Shown here piece after piece: positions 56,460 to 64,000 of a stretch of DNA of 64,000 nucleotides. This DNA is from Mayfieldus sp963781495 (GTDB taxonomy: Bacteria; Actinomycetota; Thermoleophilia; Solirubrobacterales; 70-9), in the NCBI GenBank assembly GCA_963781495.1, contig CAWAFX010000003.1, positions 124,001 to 188,000 on the forward strand, in the 5' to 3' direction. The notes under the pieces are model-generated. The model worked only from the letters and a program-made list of their open reading frames with translations. It was not told the DNA's origin and ran no database searches. The position numbers were made by a program, and so were the translations under genes. How positions within the stretch are numbered: the stretch's first letter is position 1; the number at the start of each line of letters is the position of its first letter.

Positions 56460-57320
56460 TTGCTTCCAGCGTTCGTGATCACTCTGCGAGAGGGCGTCGA
56501 GGCGGCGCTGATCATCGGGATCGTGGCCGCGTTTCTGGTCAAGCAGGGCCGCCGGGACGCGCTGCGGCCGATGTGGTTCGGAGTCGGATTGGCACTTGGC
56601 CTGTGCGCCGCGGTGGCGGTCGGGCTGCGGGTCGGGGGACACGACCTTCCCCAGCGCCAGCAGGAGGGTCTGGAGACCGTCGTCGGGCTGATCGCCGTCG
56701 GCTTCGTCACCTACATGGTGATCTGGATGCGGCGCCACTCACGTGGCCTGAAGTCGGTCCTTGAGAATGAGGCGGCGACGGCGCTCGCGGCCGGCTCGGC
56801 GGTGGGCCTGCTGACGATGGCCTTCCTGGCGGTCCTGCGCGAGGGCTTCGAGACTTCCGTCTTCCTGCTGGCGGTGTTCCAGGACACGAGCAACCAAGGC
56901 TCCGCCGGAGCCGGCGCGCTTCTCGGCCTGATCGCCGCGGTCGGTCTCGGCGTGGCGCTCTATCGCGGCGGCGTCAGGATCAACCTCTCGCGCTTCTTCC
57001 GCGCCACCGGCCTGGTCCTGGTTCTCGTCGCCGCAGGGCTGTTCGCGACAGCGATCCACACCGCGCACGAAGCCGGCTGGTTCAACGACCTGCAGTCGCA
57101 GGCCATCGACCTCTCCTGGCTGGTCAAGCCGGGCCAGATCTCCGGCTCGCTGCTGACCGGAATGCTCGGGCTGCAGCCGAAGCCAACCGTCGGCGAAGCC
57201 TTCGCCTACCTGATCTACGCGGTTCCGATGGGCCTCTACGTCGTCTGGCCCGACCGCTGGCGGATCCGTCGCGAGCCGGTTTCGGTCAAGCCGAGGCCGA
57301 CGGCCGAAGCCACGGCGTGA
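56460..57320 (+). CDS. FTR1-family iron permease, paralog 1
   Basis: 286 residues with about seven membrane segments. The two REGxE motifs of FTR1 are VITLREGVEAALIIGI near residue 10 and FLAVLREGFETSVFLLAV near residue 128; their Glu residues bind iron during transport. TTG 56460 with SD AAAGGAGA upstream. It starts 28 bases after the palindromic operator and is translationally coupled to paralog 2 (GTGA). No efeO or efeB is next to them, so the ferroxidase partner must be elsewhere or absent. Confidence 0.9.
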   Translation: MLPAFVITLREGVEAALIIGIVAAFLVKQGRRDALRPMWFGVGLALGLCAAVAVGLRVGGHDLPQRQQEGLETVVGLIAVGFVTYMVIWMRRHSRGLKSVLENEAATALAAGSAVGLLTMAFLAVLREGFETSVFLLAVFQDTSNQGSAGAGALLGLIAAVGLGVALYRGGVRINLSRFFRATGLVLVLVAAGLFATAIHTAHEAGWFNDLQSQAIDLSWLVKPGQISGSLLTGMLGLQPKPTVGEAFAYLIYAVPMGLYVVWPDRWRIRREPVSVKPRPTAEATA

Positions 57321-58312
57321 GCTCGGACTCTGGTCAACTCGGAGCCCGGGCCTGGACCGCACTGCTGGCAATCGCCGGCGGCTTGCTGCTCTATCTGGCC
57401 CTCACTGCAAAGGGCGGCGTGCCCGATCCCACCGAGCAGGGCCATCTCAGCCACGGAGCCGTGGTCCTCGACAGCGGCCTGCTGGTCCTGCGGGAGGGGC
57501 TGGAGGCGATCCTGGTCCTGGCCGCGGTCACCGCGAGCCTGCTGGGAGCGAATACGGCCAAGCGGCGGCCGGTGGGCGCCGGGGCGGCGATCGCGGTGGC
57601 GTTCTCGGTGGCGACCTGGTTCGCCGCCGCCTGGCTGATCGGGACGCTTGGCGGCCCGGGACTCGACATCCAGGCGGCGACCGGTCTGTTGGCGGTCGTC
57701 GTCCTGCTGGTGGTGATGAACTGGTTCTTCCACAACATCTACTGGACGGGATGGATCGCCCACCATCACCGCCGACGCCGACGGCTGCTGAGCGGGGGGC
57801 AAGGTCTCACCGCAGGGTTGATCCTGCTCGGCTTCACAGCCGTCTACCGCGAGGGCTTCGAGATCGTCCTCTTCCTGCAGAATCTGCGGCTCCAGTACGG
57901 GGCTGCAACCGTGCTCGAAGGGGTCGCGATCGGGCTCGGGGCAACTGCGGTGATCGGGGCCCTGACATTCGTCGCCCATCACAAGCTGCCCTACAAGCGG
58001 ATGCTGGTCCTGACCGGGGTCCTGATCGGCTTCGTGCTCGTCGTGATGGTCGGAGAGAGCGCCCAGGAGCTGCAGTTGGCGGGCTGGATCCCGACCACCC
58101 AGATAGGCATCACCTTCCCCGGCTGGATCGGCACCTGGTTGGCGATCTTCCCGACCGTCGAGACGCTAGCCGCGCAGGGATTCGCCGCCGCAGCAGTGAT
58201 CGGCTCCTATCTGATCTCCGAGCACGTGCGGGTCCGGCGACCGGCCAGGCACGGCCTCAGGCCAGCCCGCCGGGCCGAGCATCCACCGGCGCAGGAGCCG
58301 GCGATCGTCTAG
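57317..58312 (+). CDS. FTR1-family iron permease, paralog 2
   Basis: 331 residues, multi-spanning. REGLEAILVLAAV near residue 60 and VYREGFEIVLFLQNL near residue 178 match the FTR1 REGxE pair. Paralog 2 has an additional N-terminal membrane segment (WTALLAIAGGLLLYLALTA) before the first motif and a His/Arg-rich loop (HHHRRRRR) in the middle, which may be a metal sensor or just basic cytosolic loop. GTG start overlaps the stop of paralog 1. The pair could be a two-subunit permease. Confidence 0.87.
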   Translation: MSSDSGQLGARAWTALLAIAGGLLLYLALTAKGGVPDPTEQGHLSHGAVVLDSGLLVLREGLEAILVLAAVTASLLGANTAKRRPVGAGAAIAVAFSVATWFAAAWLIGTLGGPGLDIQAATGLLAVVVLLVVMNWFFHNIYWTGWIAHHHRRRRRLLSGGQGLTAGLILLGFTAVYREGFEIVLFLQNLRLQYGAATVLEGVAIGLGATAVIGALTFVAHHKLPYKRMLVLTGVLIGFVLVVMVGESAQELQLAGWIPTTQIGITFPGWIGTWLAIFPTVETLAAQGFAAAAVIGSYLISEHVRVRRPARHGLRPARRAEHPPAQEPAIV

Positions 58313-58326
58313 GGCAGGGGGCGGGC

Positions 58327-59628
58327 TCAGTCGGGCGAGCGGCTCAGCCACTCGCGCAGGCGCGGATAGACCGCCGGGTGGTTGAGCAGGGCGAGATGGT
58401 GGGTGCCTCCGACGTGCATCCCGTGCTCATCGCGGAAGCCGATCCGCCTGCGGCGGCTGCGGCCCGAGCCGCTCGGCTGCAGGACCAGCGTGTCGCCGAC
58501 CAGGCGCCCGAGCGGGTGCTCGGCGCTGCGGGTTACGGTCGCGGTGACGAAGCAGTGGGTCACGCCCTCGAGCAGTGGCACCTCCTCGCAGGCGACGGCG
58601 CGCAGGGCGTCGGGATCGCGGTCGCGCCAGTCCTCGTCGACCAGCGAGCCGTGACGCAGGTCGCGGATGCCACCGCTGCGGCGGCGCAGGAAGTTGGCCA
58701 GCGGCCGCGTCTCCGGCAGCGCGTCGAGCGCCGCGCTCGCGAAGTGGGCGCCCTGGGCCAGCGGCGCCCCCATGTGCGGCGAGCCGAGCGAGACGACGTG
58801 CCGCACCCGGGCGACCCAGGCATCGTCTTGGCGGTCGGCCTGGTGACAGGCGCTGCGGGCGACCAGACCGCCCATCGAGTGTCCGACCAGCGCGATCTCG
58901 GAGACCTCGACCGGCCAGGACTCGAACAGCTGCCCCAGCAATTGCGCCAGCGAGGCGCCGTTCTCGGACACGTGGCGGCCGCTGTTGTAGCGGACGTAGA
59001 CGGGGGTGCAGCCGAGGTCGCGGGCGAGGGCGGTGCCGTAGGTCTGGCCCCAGCTCCGCTGGCCGAGCCGCCAGGCGAACTCGGTCTCCATCAACCCGTG
59101 CAGGAAGACGACCGGCCGCGGGCCCGCGGCGGGAAACGCGGCTGCGACGGCGGCGGGCTCGGGCGGGATCGCCTCGCCGGTCACCCGGACCGAGATCGGC
59201 TCCTGGAGCGGGCTGCGCTCGCGCTCGAGCTGGTCGCCTATGAGGCCGTTCAGCGCCGCCAGGGCGGCGCTTCCGGGGACGGTGGTCGAGAGCCGGCGCT
59301 CGGCTGCCTCGCGGCGCGCCAGCGCGGCGTCGCCCGCCCGTCCGGCCAGCATCGTGCCGCCGCGGATTCCGCCGATCACGGCGCGCGAGGCGGCCGTGTA
59401 CCCGGTCCGGGCCGGCCAGGTGCCGATCTTGAGCGGCGGGAAGGCACGGCTCGCGACGCCGAGGGCGGAGAAGGTCCGGCCCGCGATCGCGTTCTGGAAC
59501 TGGCCGATGCCGCCGATGAAGTCGCTCAGCTCGCGGTAGGCAAGCCGGTGCAGGGCGACGAGCTCGTCGGCCGGCCGCCTGACCAGCTCGGTCCCCGTCC
59601 GGGTTGGAGCTTCGCTTGAGCCGGGCAT
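58327..59628 (-). CDS. Lipase-like alpha/beta hydrolase
   Basis: 433 residues. A helical N-terminal region of about 165 residues with no recognised domain precedes the core: VVFLHGLMETEFAWRLGQRSWG, VYVRYNSGRHVSENGASLAQLL, the nucleophile elbow LVGHSMGGLVARSACHQA, and VSLGSPHMGAPLAQGAHF, which is typical of triacylglycerol lipases/PGAP1-like hydrolases. His near the end in GGTHHLALLNHPAVYPRL. No signal peptide. ATG 59628 has TAGGCT 8 nt upstream, overlapping the stop codon of the next gene upstream. Confidence 0.84.
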   Translation of the reverse strand: MPGSSEAPTRTGTELVRRPADELVALHRLAYRELSDFIGGIGQFQNAIAGRTFSALGVASRAFPPLKIGTWPARTGYTAASRAVIGGIRGGTMLAGRAGDAALARREAAERRLSTTVPGSAALAALNGLIGDQLERERSPLQEPISVRVTGEAIPPEPAAVAAAFPAAGPRPVVFLHGLMETEFAWRLGQRSWGQTYGTALARDLGCTPVYVRYNSGRHVSENGASLAQLLGQLFESWPVEVSEIALVGHSMGGLVARSACHQADRQDDAWVARVRHVVSLGSPHMGAPLAQGAHFASAALDALPETRPLANFLRRRSGGIRDLRHGSLVDEDWRDRDPDALRAVACEEVPLLEGVTHCFVTATVTRSAEHPLGRLVGDTLVLQPSGSGRSRRRRIGFRDEHGMHVGGTHHLALLNHPAVYPRLREWLSRSPD

Positions 59629-59636
59629 TCGAAGCC

Positions 59637-59642
59637 AGCCTA
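59637..59642 (-). promoter_or_regulatory. -10 hexamer TAGGCT of the lipase-like gene, sharing TAG with the upstream stop
   Basis: Minus strand, 8 nt before ATG 59628. TAG is the stop of the secreted hydrolase. Confidence 0.45.
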
Positions 59643-61112
59643 CTTGTGGTGGGGGCGGCCCTTTCCGATCTTGCCCAGGAACGGGATCAGGTTGGCGACG
59701 AAGTCGTTGCGCGGGCTGGCCGAGCTGGGATCGTTGTGCGAGTAGGTGCTCTGGCGGTTGACCAGGGTCAGGTTGCTGCTCGGAATCCCGGACTGCTGGG
59801 CCAGCACGCTGGCGGTGTCGAGCACGCCCTGGCCGCCGAGCGCCGCTCCGAATGCATAGATCCGCATCCGGCGGCCGAGATCGTGGCCGTGGACCGCCTG
59901 CACGCCGAGAACGCTCTGGGCCGGGTTGGCATTGCCGTCGGCGACGGCGCCGGAATCGATCGTCAACCGCAGCGGGTGATACCAGGCAGTTCCGTCGATG
60001 CCGCGGATGCCCTTGCCGCAGAACATCGCCGCGAAGCGCTGGATCGGGGAGATCTCGTTGTCGACCCAGCCGCGCGGGTTGCCGCTGGGGGCGAGGTGCC
60101 CGATATGTCCCTGGGCGGCGATCAGCGAGGCCGGCGAGGTGTCGTTGTCGACCGCGAAGCCGTACTGGGCCTCGTTGGTCGGCACGACGCCGGCCGGCAG
60201 CGGCGGCTTCAGGTTCGCCGGCAGCAGCGGGAAGCTGTAGCCCAGCGACGGATGGTCGGGGTCATAGACGGTGCCGCAGGAGCCGGTGGCCGAGAAGAGG
60301 CCCGCGAACGGGGCGGGGATGCCGCCGAACGAAAGCCACGGCGAGCTGGACTGCAGGCTCTGCAGCGACTGGGCGGCCGCCTGCGGGGTGACCGGCACGG
60401 GATTGCTGCCGCCGTCGATGTAGACGAGGCCGGAGAGGCCCTTGGCGCCCGCCTTGCCGTTGAAGTCCCAGGTCGCGTAGGCGGTGGTGATCGAGCCGCC
60501 GAGCGAATGGCCTCCGAGCACGACCCGGCGGCCGAAGCGACCCGCGGCCTCGACGACCCGGTGCAGGTCCTGGATCTCGACGTTCATGCCCCAGCCGCGC
60601 GCGTAGGCGACCGACGAGTCCGGGATCAACTGGAAGTGGTGCGCGATCGACGAATCCGAGAGGAACCCGAGGTAGTAGTCGAAGAGCTGCTGCGGAGTCG
60701 CCCTGCCCTGCTTGTAGGCGTCGAGGACCGACTGGTCCTCGAGCTGGTTCTCGCGCCGCTCGACCGACCAGACCTGCCAGGCGCCATGGGTATCGCGGAC
60801 GATGTCGTCGGCCAGGGGCCGGAAGTAGCCCGAGCCGGCCGAGGTGCCGGGGTTGAGGACCAGGACGTTGCGCGCGAACGGCGAGCCGACCTTGAGCACT
60901 CCGACCCGGTCGAGGTTGTCCGGGGTCGCGGGGTCGTTGAAGCCCTTGATCCAGCTGAAGCGCACCGCGCAGCGCTGGAAGACATTGGAGCCGAACGCCT
61001 GACAGCTCGTGGACTGGGAGTGGGCCGGGGCCGGGGAGGGGGCGAGGGCCGCGATTCCGAGTCCCAGCGCGACCGCGACCGCGAACCGCCGAAGCTTGCC
61101 ACCGGGACCCAT
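59640..61112 (-). CDS. Secreted alpha/beta hydrolase
   Basis: 490 residues. Signal peptide (FAVAVALGLGIAALAPSPAPA then HSQSTS). Several Cys (SCQAFGSN, RCAVRFSW, SCGTVYD, MFCGKGI) probably form disulfides outside the cell. Core: LVLNPGTSAGSGYFRPLADDIV, nucleophile VVLGGHSLGGSITTAYATW, VYIDGG, and a late His in LTLVNRQSTYSHNDP. Substrate unknown; could be an esterase or lipase. ATG 61112 with GGAGGAGAG SD; the ten extra residues upstream are rejected. A 16-bp palindrome lies upstream in the promoter region. Confidence 0.83.
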   Translation of the reverse strand: MGPGGKLRRFAVAVALGLGIAALAPSPAPAHSQSTSCQAFGSNVFQRCAVRFSWIKGFNDPATPDNLDRVGVLKVGSPFARNVLVLNPGTSAGSGYFRPLADDIVRDTHGAWQVWSVERRENQLEDQSVLDAYKQGRATPQQLFDYYLGFLSDSSIAHHFQLIPDSSVAYARGWGMNVEIQDLHRVVEAAGRFGRRVVLGGHSLGGSITTAYATWDFNGKAGAKGLSGLVYIDGGSNPVPVTPQAAAQSLQSLQSSSPWLSFGGIPAPFAGLFSATGSCGTVYDPDHPSLGYSFPLLPANLKPPLPAGVVPTNEAQYGFAVDNDTSPASLIAAQGHIGHLAPSGNPRGWVDNEISPIQRFAAMFCGKGIRGIDGTAWYHPLRLTIDSGAVADGNANPAQSVLGVQAVHGHDLGRRMRIYAFGAALGGQGVLDTASVLAQQSGIPSSNLTLVNRQSTYSHNDPSSASPRNDFVANLIPFLGKIGKGRPHHK

Positions 61113-61222
61113 GCTCTCCTCCTCCGTGAGTTGCGGCGCCAAAGAACGCCGCGCCGGCGGCTGACGCTATTCGGCGTCCGCGCCGGGTTCAAGCACGGTC
61201 TGACGAATTTCGGCCCCGCCCT

Positions 61223-61238
61223 TTGTGCAGCTGCACAA
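61223..61238 (-). promoter_or_regulatory. 16-bp palindrome upstream of the secreted hydrolase
   Basis: TTGTGCAG-CTGCACAA is perfectly symmetric, with CCC/GGG further out after a one-base bulge. It lies between the end of a CdaR/PucR-type regulator gene and the start of the hydrolase, both on the minus strand. A likely operator for the regulator. Confidence 0.6.
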
Positions 61239-61246
61239 GGGCGCCG

Positions 61247-62467
61247 CTACCGGGCCGCCGGCTCGAGCTCGATCCCGACTGCGAGATAGACGCAGGCGAG
61301 GTCGCGAGGGCTCGAGAGGTCGAGGCCCGTGATCTCCTCGATCCGGCGCAGGCGGTAGGCGAGGGTGTTTCGGTGCACGTGCAGAGCCTCGCTGGTCGCG
61401 CCGCGGTCGTAGTGCTTGGCGACCAGGGTGCGCAGGGTGCGGAGCAGCTCGGCTTGCTCGGGATCGGCCAGCGGCCCGAGGACCTTCGCGCGCAGTCCGG
61501 CCGCGGTCTTTGGCAGGCGTCCCATCAGCACCTCGAGCAGGTGGTCCTCGGACCTGATTCCGCCCCGCAGGCCCGCCACGCGCCCGTGCTCGGCCAGAAG
61601 CGCCAGGTCCTCGCGCGCCTCGGCCAGCTCGGCGCGCGGGGTCGGCTCGCCGCTGACCAGCAGGACGTCGTTTCCCTCCTCTAGGTCGGCGAGCTCGAGC
61701 GGCTTCGATGCGAGCCCGACCACGCGGCCCCCCTCGGTCACCGTCAGCCTCCAGCCGCGCCGCCGCAGTCGCGCCGCCAGCGAGGCGTGGCGGCGGGGGG
61801 TGCGATCGGGCATCACGACGGCAAAGGGTGCATAGGCGGGTTCGACCGCGACCCCGAGGCGCTCGGCCAGCTCCAGCTGATCGAGCTGGAGCGGCTCGCC
61901 GCTGCTGAGGAGGTCGATCAGGTTGCGGGTCCGCCGCTCGTCCTCGGAGACCAGTACGTCACGCTCGGCGAGGTAGGTGTCGGTCACCACCGCCGAGACC
62001 CGGTCCACGTACTGCATCAGCAGGCCTGCCGCATCGAGCAGGGCATCGGTCTCGCCCTCGTCTGCGTGGCGGCGGATCAGCTCCCAGCCGACCTGGCGCC
62101 CGACTCCGAAGGCGCGCAGCAGGTCCTCGAGTCGCACCCCCTCCGTTGCCCGCGCGCGGGCCCATTCGCGCAAGGGGTCGAAATCGCTGTCGGGCGGTGC
62201 GATACCGGTGCGCAGCCAGCGCTGCCAGCGCCGCAGGTTGCGTTCGACGCCGGCGACGATGTCGGACTGCGAGGAGCCGGAGAGGCGGTCCAGTGACGCG
62301 ATCTCGGCCCGGAACTCATCCACCATCTCGCTTCCCGCCTCGGCCAGCGGGATCCGGTCCACGATCGCCGCGACCGCCGCGTAGCGGCTGCGGTCCTCGG
62401 CCGCGGCGGCGGCCTCGCCGCCGATCGCGGGCTGCGCCGTCTCCGGATCGCCTGCAGCGCGGGCCAT
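61247..62467 (-). CDS. CdaR/PucR-type transcriptional regulator with C-terminal HTH
   Basis: 406 residues. N-terminal helical ligand-binding-like region (DRLSGSSQSDIVAGVERNLRRWQRWL, EGVRLEDLLRAFGVGRQVGWELIRRHA), a middle GGDEF-like/CdaR domain (APFAVVMPDRTPRRHASLAARLRRRGWRLTV), and the C-terminal PucR HTH (LLRTLRTLVAKHYDRGATSEALHVHRNTLAYRLRRIEEITGLDL). Typical regulator of catabolic genes responding to a small ligand. It starts with TAGGCT 6 nt upstream. The palindrome at 61223-61238 sits at its 3' end before the hydrolase gene. Confidence 0.88.
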   Translation of the reverse strand: MARAAGDPETAQPAIGGEAAAAAEDRSRYAAVAAIVDRIPLAEAGSEMVDEFRAEIASLDRLSGSSQSDIVAGVERNLRRWQRWLRTGIAPPDSDFDPLREWARARATEGVRLEDLLRAFGVGRQVGWELIRRHADEGETDALLDAAGLLMQYVDRVSAVVTDTYLAERDVLVSEDERRTRNLIDLLSSGEPLQLDQLELAERLGVAVEPAYAPFAVVMPDRTPRRHASLAARLRRRGWRLTVTEGGRVVGLASKPLELADLEEGNDVLLVSGEPTPRAELAEAREDLALLAEHGRVAGLRGGIRSEDHLLEVLMGRLPKTAAGLRAKVLGPLADPEQAELLRTLRTLVAKHYDRGATSEALHVHRNTLAYRLRRIEEITGLDLSSPRDLACVYLAVGIELEPAAR

Positions 62468-62473
62468 CTGAGG

Positions 62474-62479
62474 AGCCTA
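62474..62479 (-). promoter_or_regulatory. -10 hexamer TAGGCT of the CdaR/PucR-type gene
   Basis: Minus strand, 6 nt before ATG 62467; leaderless transcript predicted. Confidence 0.5.
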
Positions 62480-62486
62480 ATCGGGC

Positions 62487-63140
62487 TCAGCGATCGCCGA
62501 GACAGTCGCCGAGCCAGCTCTGGAGCTGGGGCAGAAACCCGGGATCGACCGAATGACCGATCGGCGACTCGCGATAGAGGACCGGCAGCGATGCCGCCTC
62601 CAGTGTCTCCTTCGCGGCGCGGCCGAACTCCACCGAGATGATCGGATCCTCGCTGCCATGGCCGATTGCCACCGGCATCTCGGAGCGGTCGGCGAAGTGC
62701 GGCTCGAAGCCCTCGACCGTGGGGATGAAGCCGCTGAGGGCGATGATCCCGGCCGGCGGCGGGCGCTTCGGGCTCAATCCGAGCGCGTAGGACATCACCG
62801 TTCCCATCGAGAAGCCGCCGATCACGGTCCGCTCCCATGGAACGCCGAGTTGGCCGGGCAGGGCGTCGTGAAAGCGCTCCAGCAGCGAGAAGCTCCCCCA
62901 GAAGGTCTCCGGATCCGGGTAGCCGACCTGCGGCACCGCGTACCAGTGCCAGCCGCCGGGTGGGAGCTGCAGCGGAGCCTGAGGGGTGACGCCGACCAGC
63001 CTGCGTTCGGGATCGAGCGCGTCGATCAGCGGCAGCAGGTCGAGGCGGTCGGTGCCGCGGCCGTGGTGCAACACCAGCGCCCCTTCGGGCTCGCCCGCGG
63101 CGGGGCGGATCTCGTGGGTCAGCAGGTCGAGATCGGACAC
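62487..63140 (-). CDS. Alpha/beta hydrolase of the phospholipase/carboxylesterase type
   Basis: 217 residues from GTG 63140. LVLHHGRGTDRLDLLPLIDAL, WHWYAVPQVGYPD, nucleophile GGFSMGTVMSYALGLSP, and the final His in YRESPIGHSVDPGFL. Fits COG0400 esterases (YpfH-like). Catalytic Ser, Asp (GSEDPIISV) and His all visible. Substrate unknown. TACGGT is 7 nt upstream. Confidence 0.88.
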   Translation of the reverse strand: MSDLDLLTHEIRPAAGEPEGALVLHHGRGTDRLDLLPLIDALDPERRLVGVTPQAPLQLPPGGWHWYAVPQVGYPDPETFWGSFSLLERFHDALPGQLGVPWERTVIGGFSMGTVMSYALGLSPKRPPPAGIIALSGFIPTVEGFEPHFADRSEMPVAIGHGSEDPIISVEFGRAAKETLEAASLPVLYRESPIGHSVDPGFLPQLQSWLGDCLGDR

Positions 63141-63147
63141 GGCGCAG

Positions 63148-63153
63148 ACCGTA
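63148..63153 (-). promoter_or_regulatory. -10 hexamer TACGGT of the esterase gene
   Basis: Minus strand, 7 nt before GTG 63140. Confidence 0.45.
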
Positions 63154-63234
63154 TCCCGCCTCGCACGCGGACGCTCAGCGCGCATTTAGCTGCGCCTGAG
63201 GCGGCGGTCAGGATGGGGCGCTACCGATGGTTGG

Positions 63235-64000
63235 ATGCGACGTGCGATCTCCACCCTGGTGGCCCTGGGGCTGGCGGTGATCGTCTTCGGCCTGGTCGCC
63301 GACCGCGACCGCGCGGCCGACATCGACCCGGCCCATGCGCCGCGCTTTTCCCACGTCGCCGTGGTCGTGCTCGAGAACCGCGGCTACAAGGTTCTGCGCG
63401 GCGGGCAGGCGCCCTATCTGGATTCGCTCGCCCGCCGCAGCGGGCTCGAGACCCGCTACTTCGGCGTCAGCCACCCGTCGTTGCCGAACTACCTTGCCTT
63501 GACCGCCGGCGCCACCTTCCACCTTGGCCGCGATTGCCACTGCCAGGTCGACCGAACCAGCCTCTTCGACCAGCTCGACGCGGCGCGGATTCCCTGGAAG
63601 GCCTATTTCGAGGGGGGCCTGCCCGACACCGGCCGGGTCGATCCCTTCCTGCATTACGAGGCCTCGACCGATGGAGCCACGCTCGGCCACATCGCCGGCT
63701 TCGGGCAGCTCTCACAGGACGTTGCGCGGCGCCAGCTTCCCCGCTTCTCCTGGATAACCCTTGGTCTCTGCCATGACGGGCACTACTGCTCTACCGGCTT
63801 CAGCGACCGCTACCTGTCCCATTTCATACCGCCGCTGCTGCATGCGGTCGGTCCGCACGGAATCGTCTTCATCACCTGGGACGAGGGGACCAGCAATCGC
63901 GGTCTCGGGCCCGGTCCGGGCGGCGGCCACGTGCCCCTGATCGCGGCCGGGGGAGGGGCGCTGCCCCATTCGCGCTCGCGACGGCCCGCCGACCACTACA
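63235..64000 (+). CDS. Phosphoesterase (PF04185-like, acid phosphatase/phospholipase C family), 3' end missing
   Basis: Runs off the right edge; 255 codons are visible from ATG 63235. An N-terminal membrane or signal segment (ISTLVALGLAVIVFGLVA) precedes FSHVAVVVLENRGYKV, then SLARRSGLETRYFGVSHPSLPNYLALTAG (the HPSLPNY signature), FDQLDAARIPWKAYFEG and GIVFITWDEGTSNRG. Members cleave phosphomonoesters or phospholipids outside the cytoplasm. TACCGA lies 7 nt before the ATG, close to but not fitting the TANNNT pattern. Confidence 0.88.
   Translation, partial: MRRAISTLVALGLAVIVFGLVADRDRAADIDPAHAPRFSHVAVVVLENRGYKVLRGGQAPYLDSLARRSGLETRYFGVSHPSLPNYLALTAGATFHLGRDCHCQVDRTSLFDQLDAARIPWKAYFEGGLPDTGRVDPFLHYEASTDGATLGHIAGFGQLSQDVARRQLPRFSWITLGLCHDGHYCSTGFSDRYLSHFIPPLLHAVGPHGIVFITWDEGTSNRGLGPGPGGGHVPLIAAGGGALPHSRSRRPADHY

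Noticed and set aside
1..64000. rRNA, tRNA and CRISPR search by eye
   Set aside because: No 16S/23S/5S conserved stretches, no TTCGA-type T-loop with cloverleaf arms, and no regularly spaced direct repeats were seen.

Overview
The window reads as chromosome of a high-GC actinobacterium. By eye GC is about 70 percent; it was not computed. The closest match is class Thermoleophilia (Solirubrobacterales-like). This rests on the gene order rimP-nusA-infB-ylxP-rbfA-nrnA-truB-ribF-rpsO-pnp-M16 peptidase-dapB-dapA-rnj-ftsK-rodZ-cinA-thpR-recA-recX-rny-miaB-miaA-dapF-dapL-hflX-dut, on MurT/GatD, and on a secreted Ig-repeat protein with a basic C-terminal domain I associate with this class. No rRNA, tRNA, CRISPR array, transposase or phage gene was seen. 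Almost all of the sequence is coding, and neighbouring genes commonly overlap by 4 bases (TTGA, GTGA or ATGA). Three convergent pairs share a single CTAG as both stop codons.

Layout. 1-12.1 kb: end of coaBC, a TPR protein, dtd, then the translation/ribosome-maturation cluster rimP to rpsO, a peroxiredoxin, an AbiEi/DUF559-type gene flanked by two matching palindromes, and a DsbA-like thioredoxin. 12.1-18.9 kb: pnp, M16 peptidase, dapB, dapA and rnj (RNA decay plus lysine/DAP synthesis). 18.9-23.9 kb: an accessory block (oxidoreductase, PP2C phosphatase, DHFR-like protein, two-component system) interrupts the conserved order. 23.9-38 kb: ftsK, rodZ, cinA, an accessory hydrolase block, thpR, recA, recX, a secreted repeat protein, a NYN protein, rny and a cupredoxin. 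38-49 kb: CYTH and CHAD genes, miaB, miaA, dapF, a GNAT, dapL, hflX and dut. 49-55 kb: small enzymes, then a five-gene minus-strand operon methyltransferase-DAG kinase-murT-methyltransferase-gatD. 55-64 kb: hydrolases, two FTR1-type iron permeases behind a tandem palindromic operator, a CdaR/PucR-type regulator and a truncated phosphoesterase.

How the genes fit together. The dap genes (dapA, dapB, dapL, dapF) give an aminotransferase-type diaminopimelate route feeding peptidoglycan, and MurT/GatD amidate lipid II. Pnp, RNase J, RNase Y, NrnA and ThpR form an RNA-turnover set.

The strongest cross-window signal is a promoter rule. About 20 start codons have a TANNNT-like -10 hexamer whose last base is 6-8 nt before the ATG or GTG, so transcription is predicted to begin at the start codon (leaderless mRNA). 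Most other non-overlapping genes have a Shine-Dalgarno (SD) sequence. Other points to check are a DapF homologue with Ser at both catalytic Cys positions, a Cys/His finger on NusA, covarying palindromes at the start and stop of the AbiEi-like gene, a likely AUU start for dtd, and reading-frame breaks in cinA and recX.
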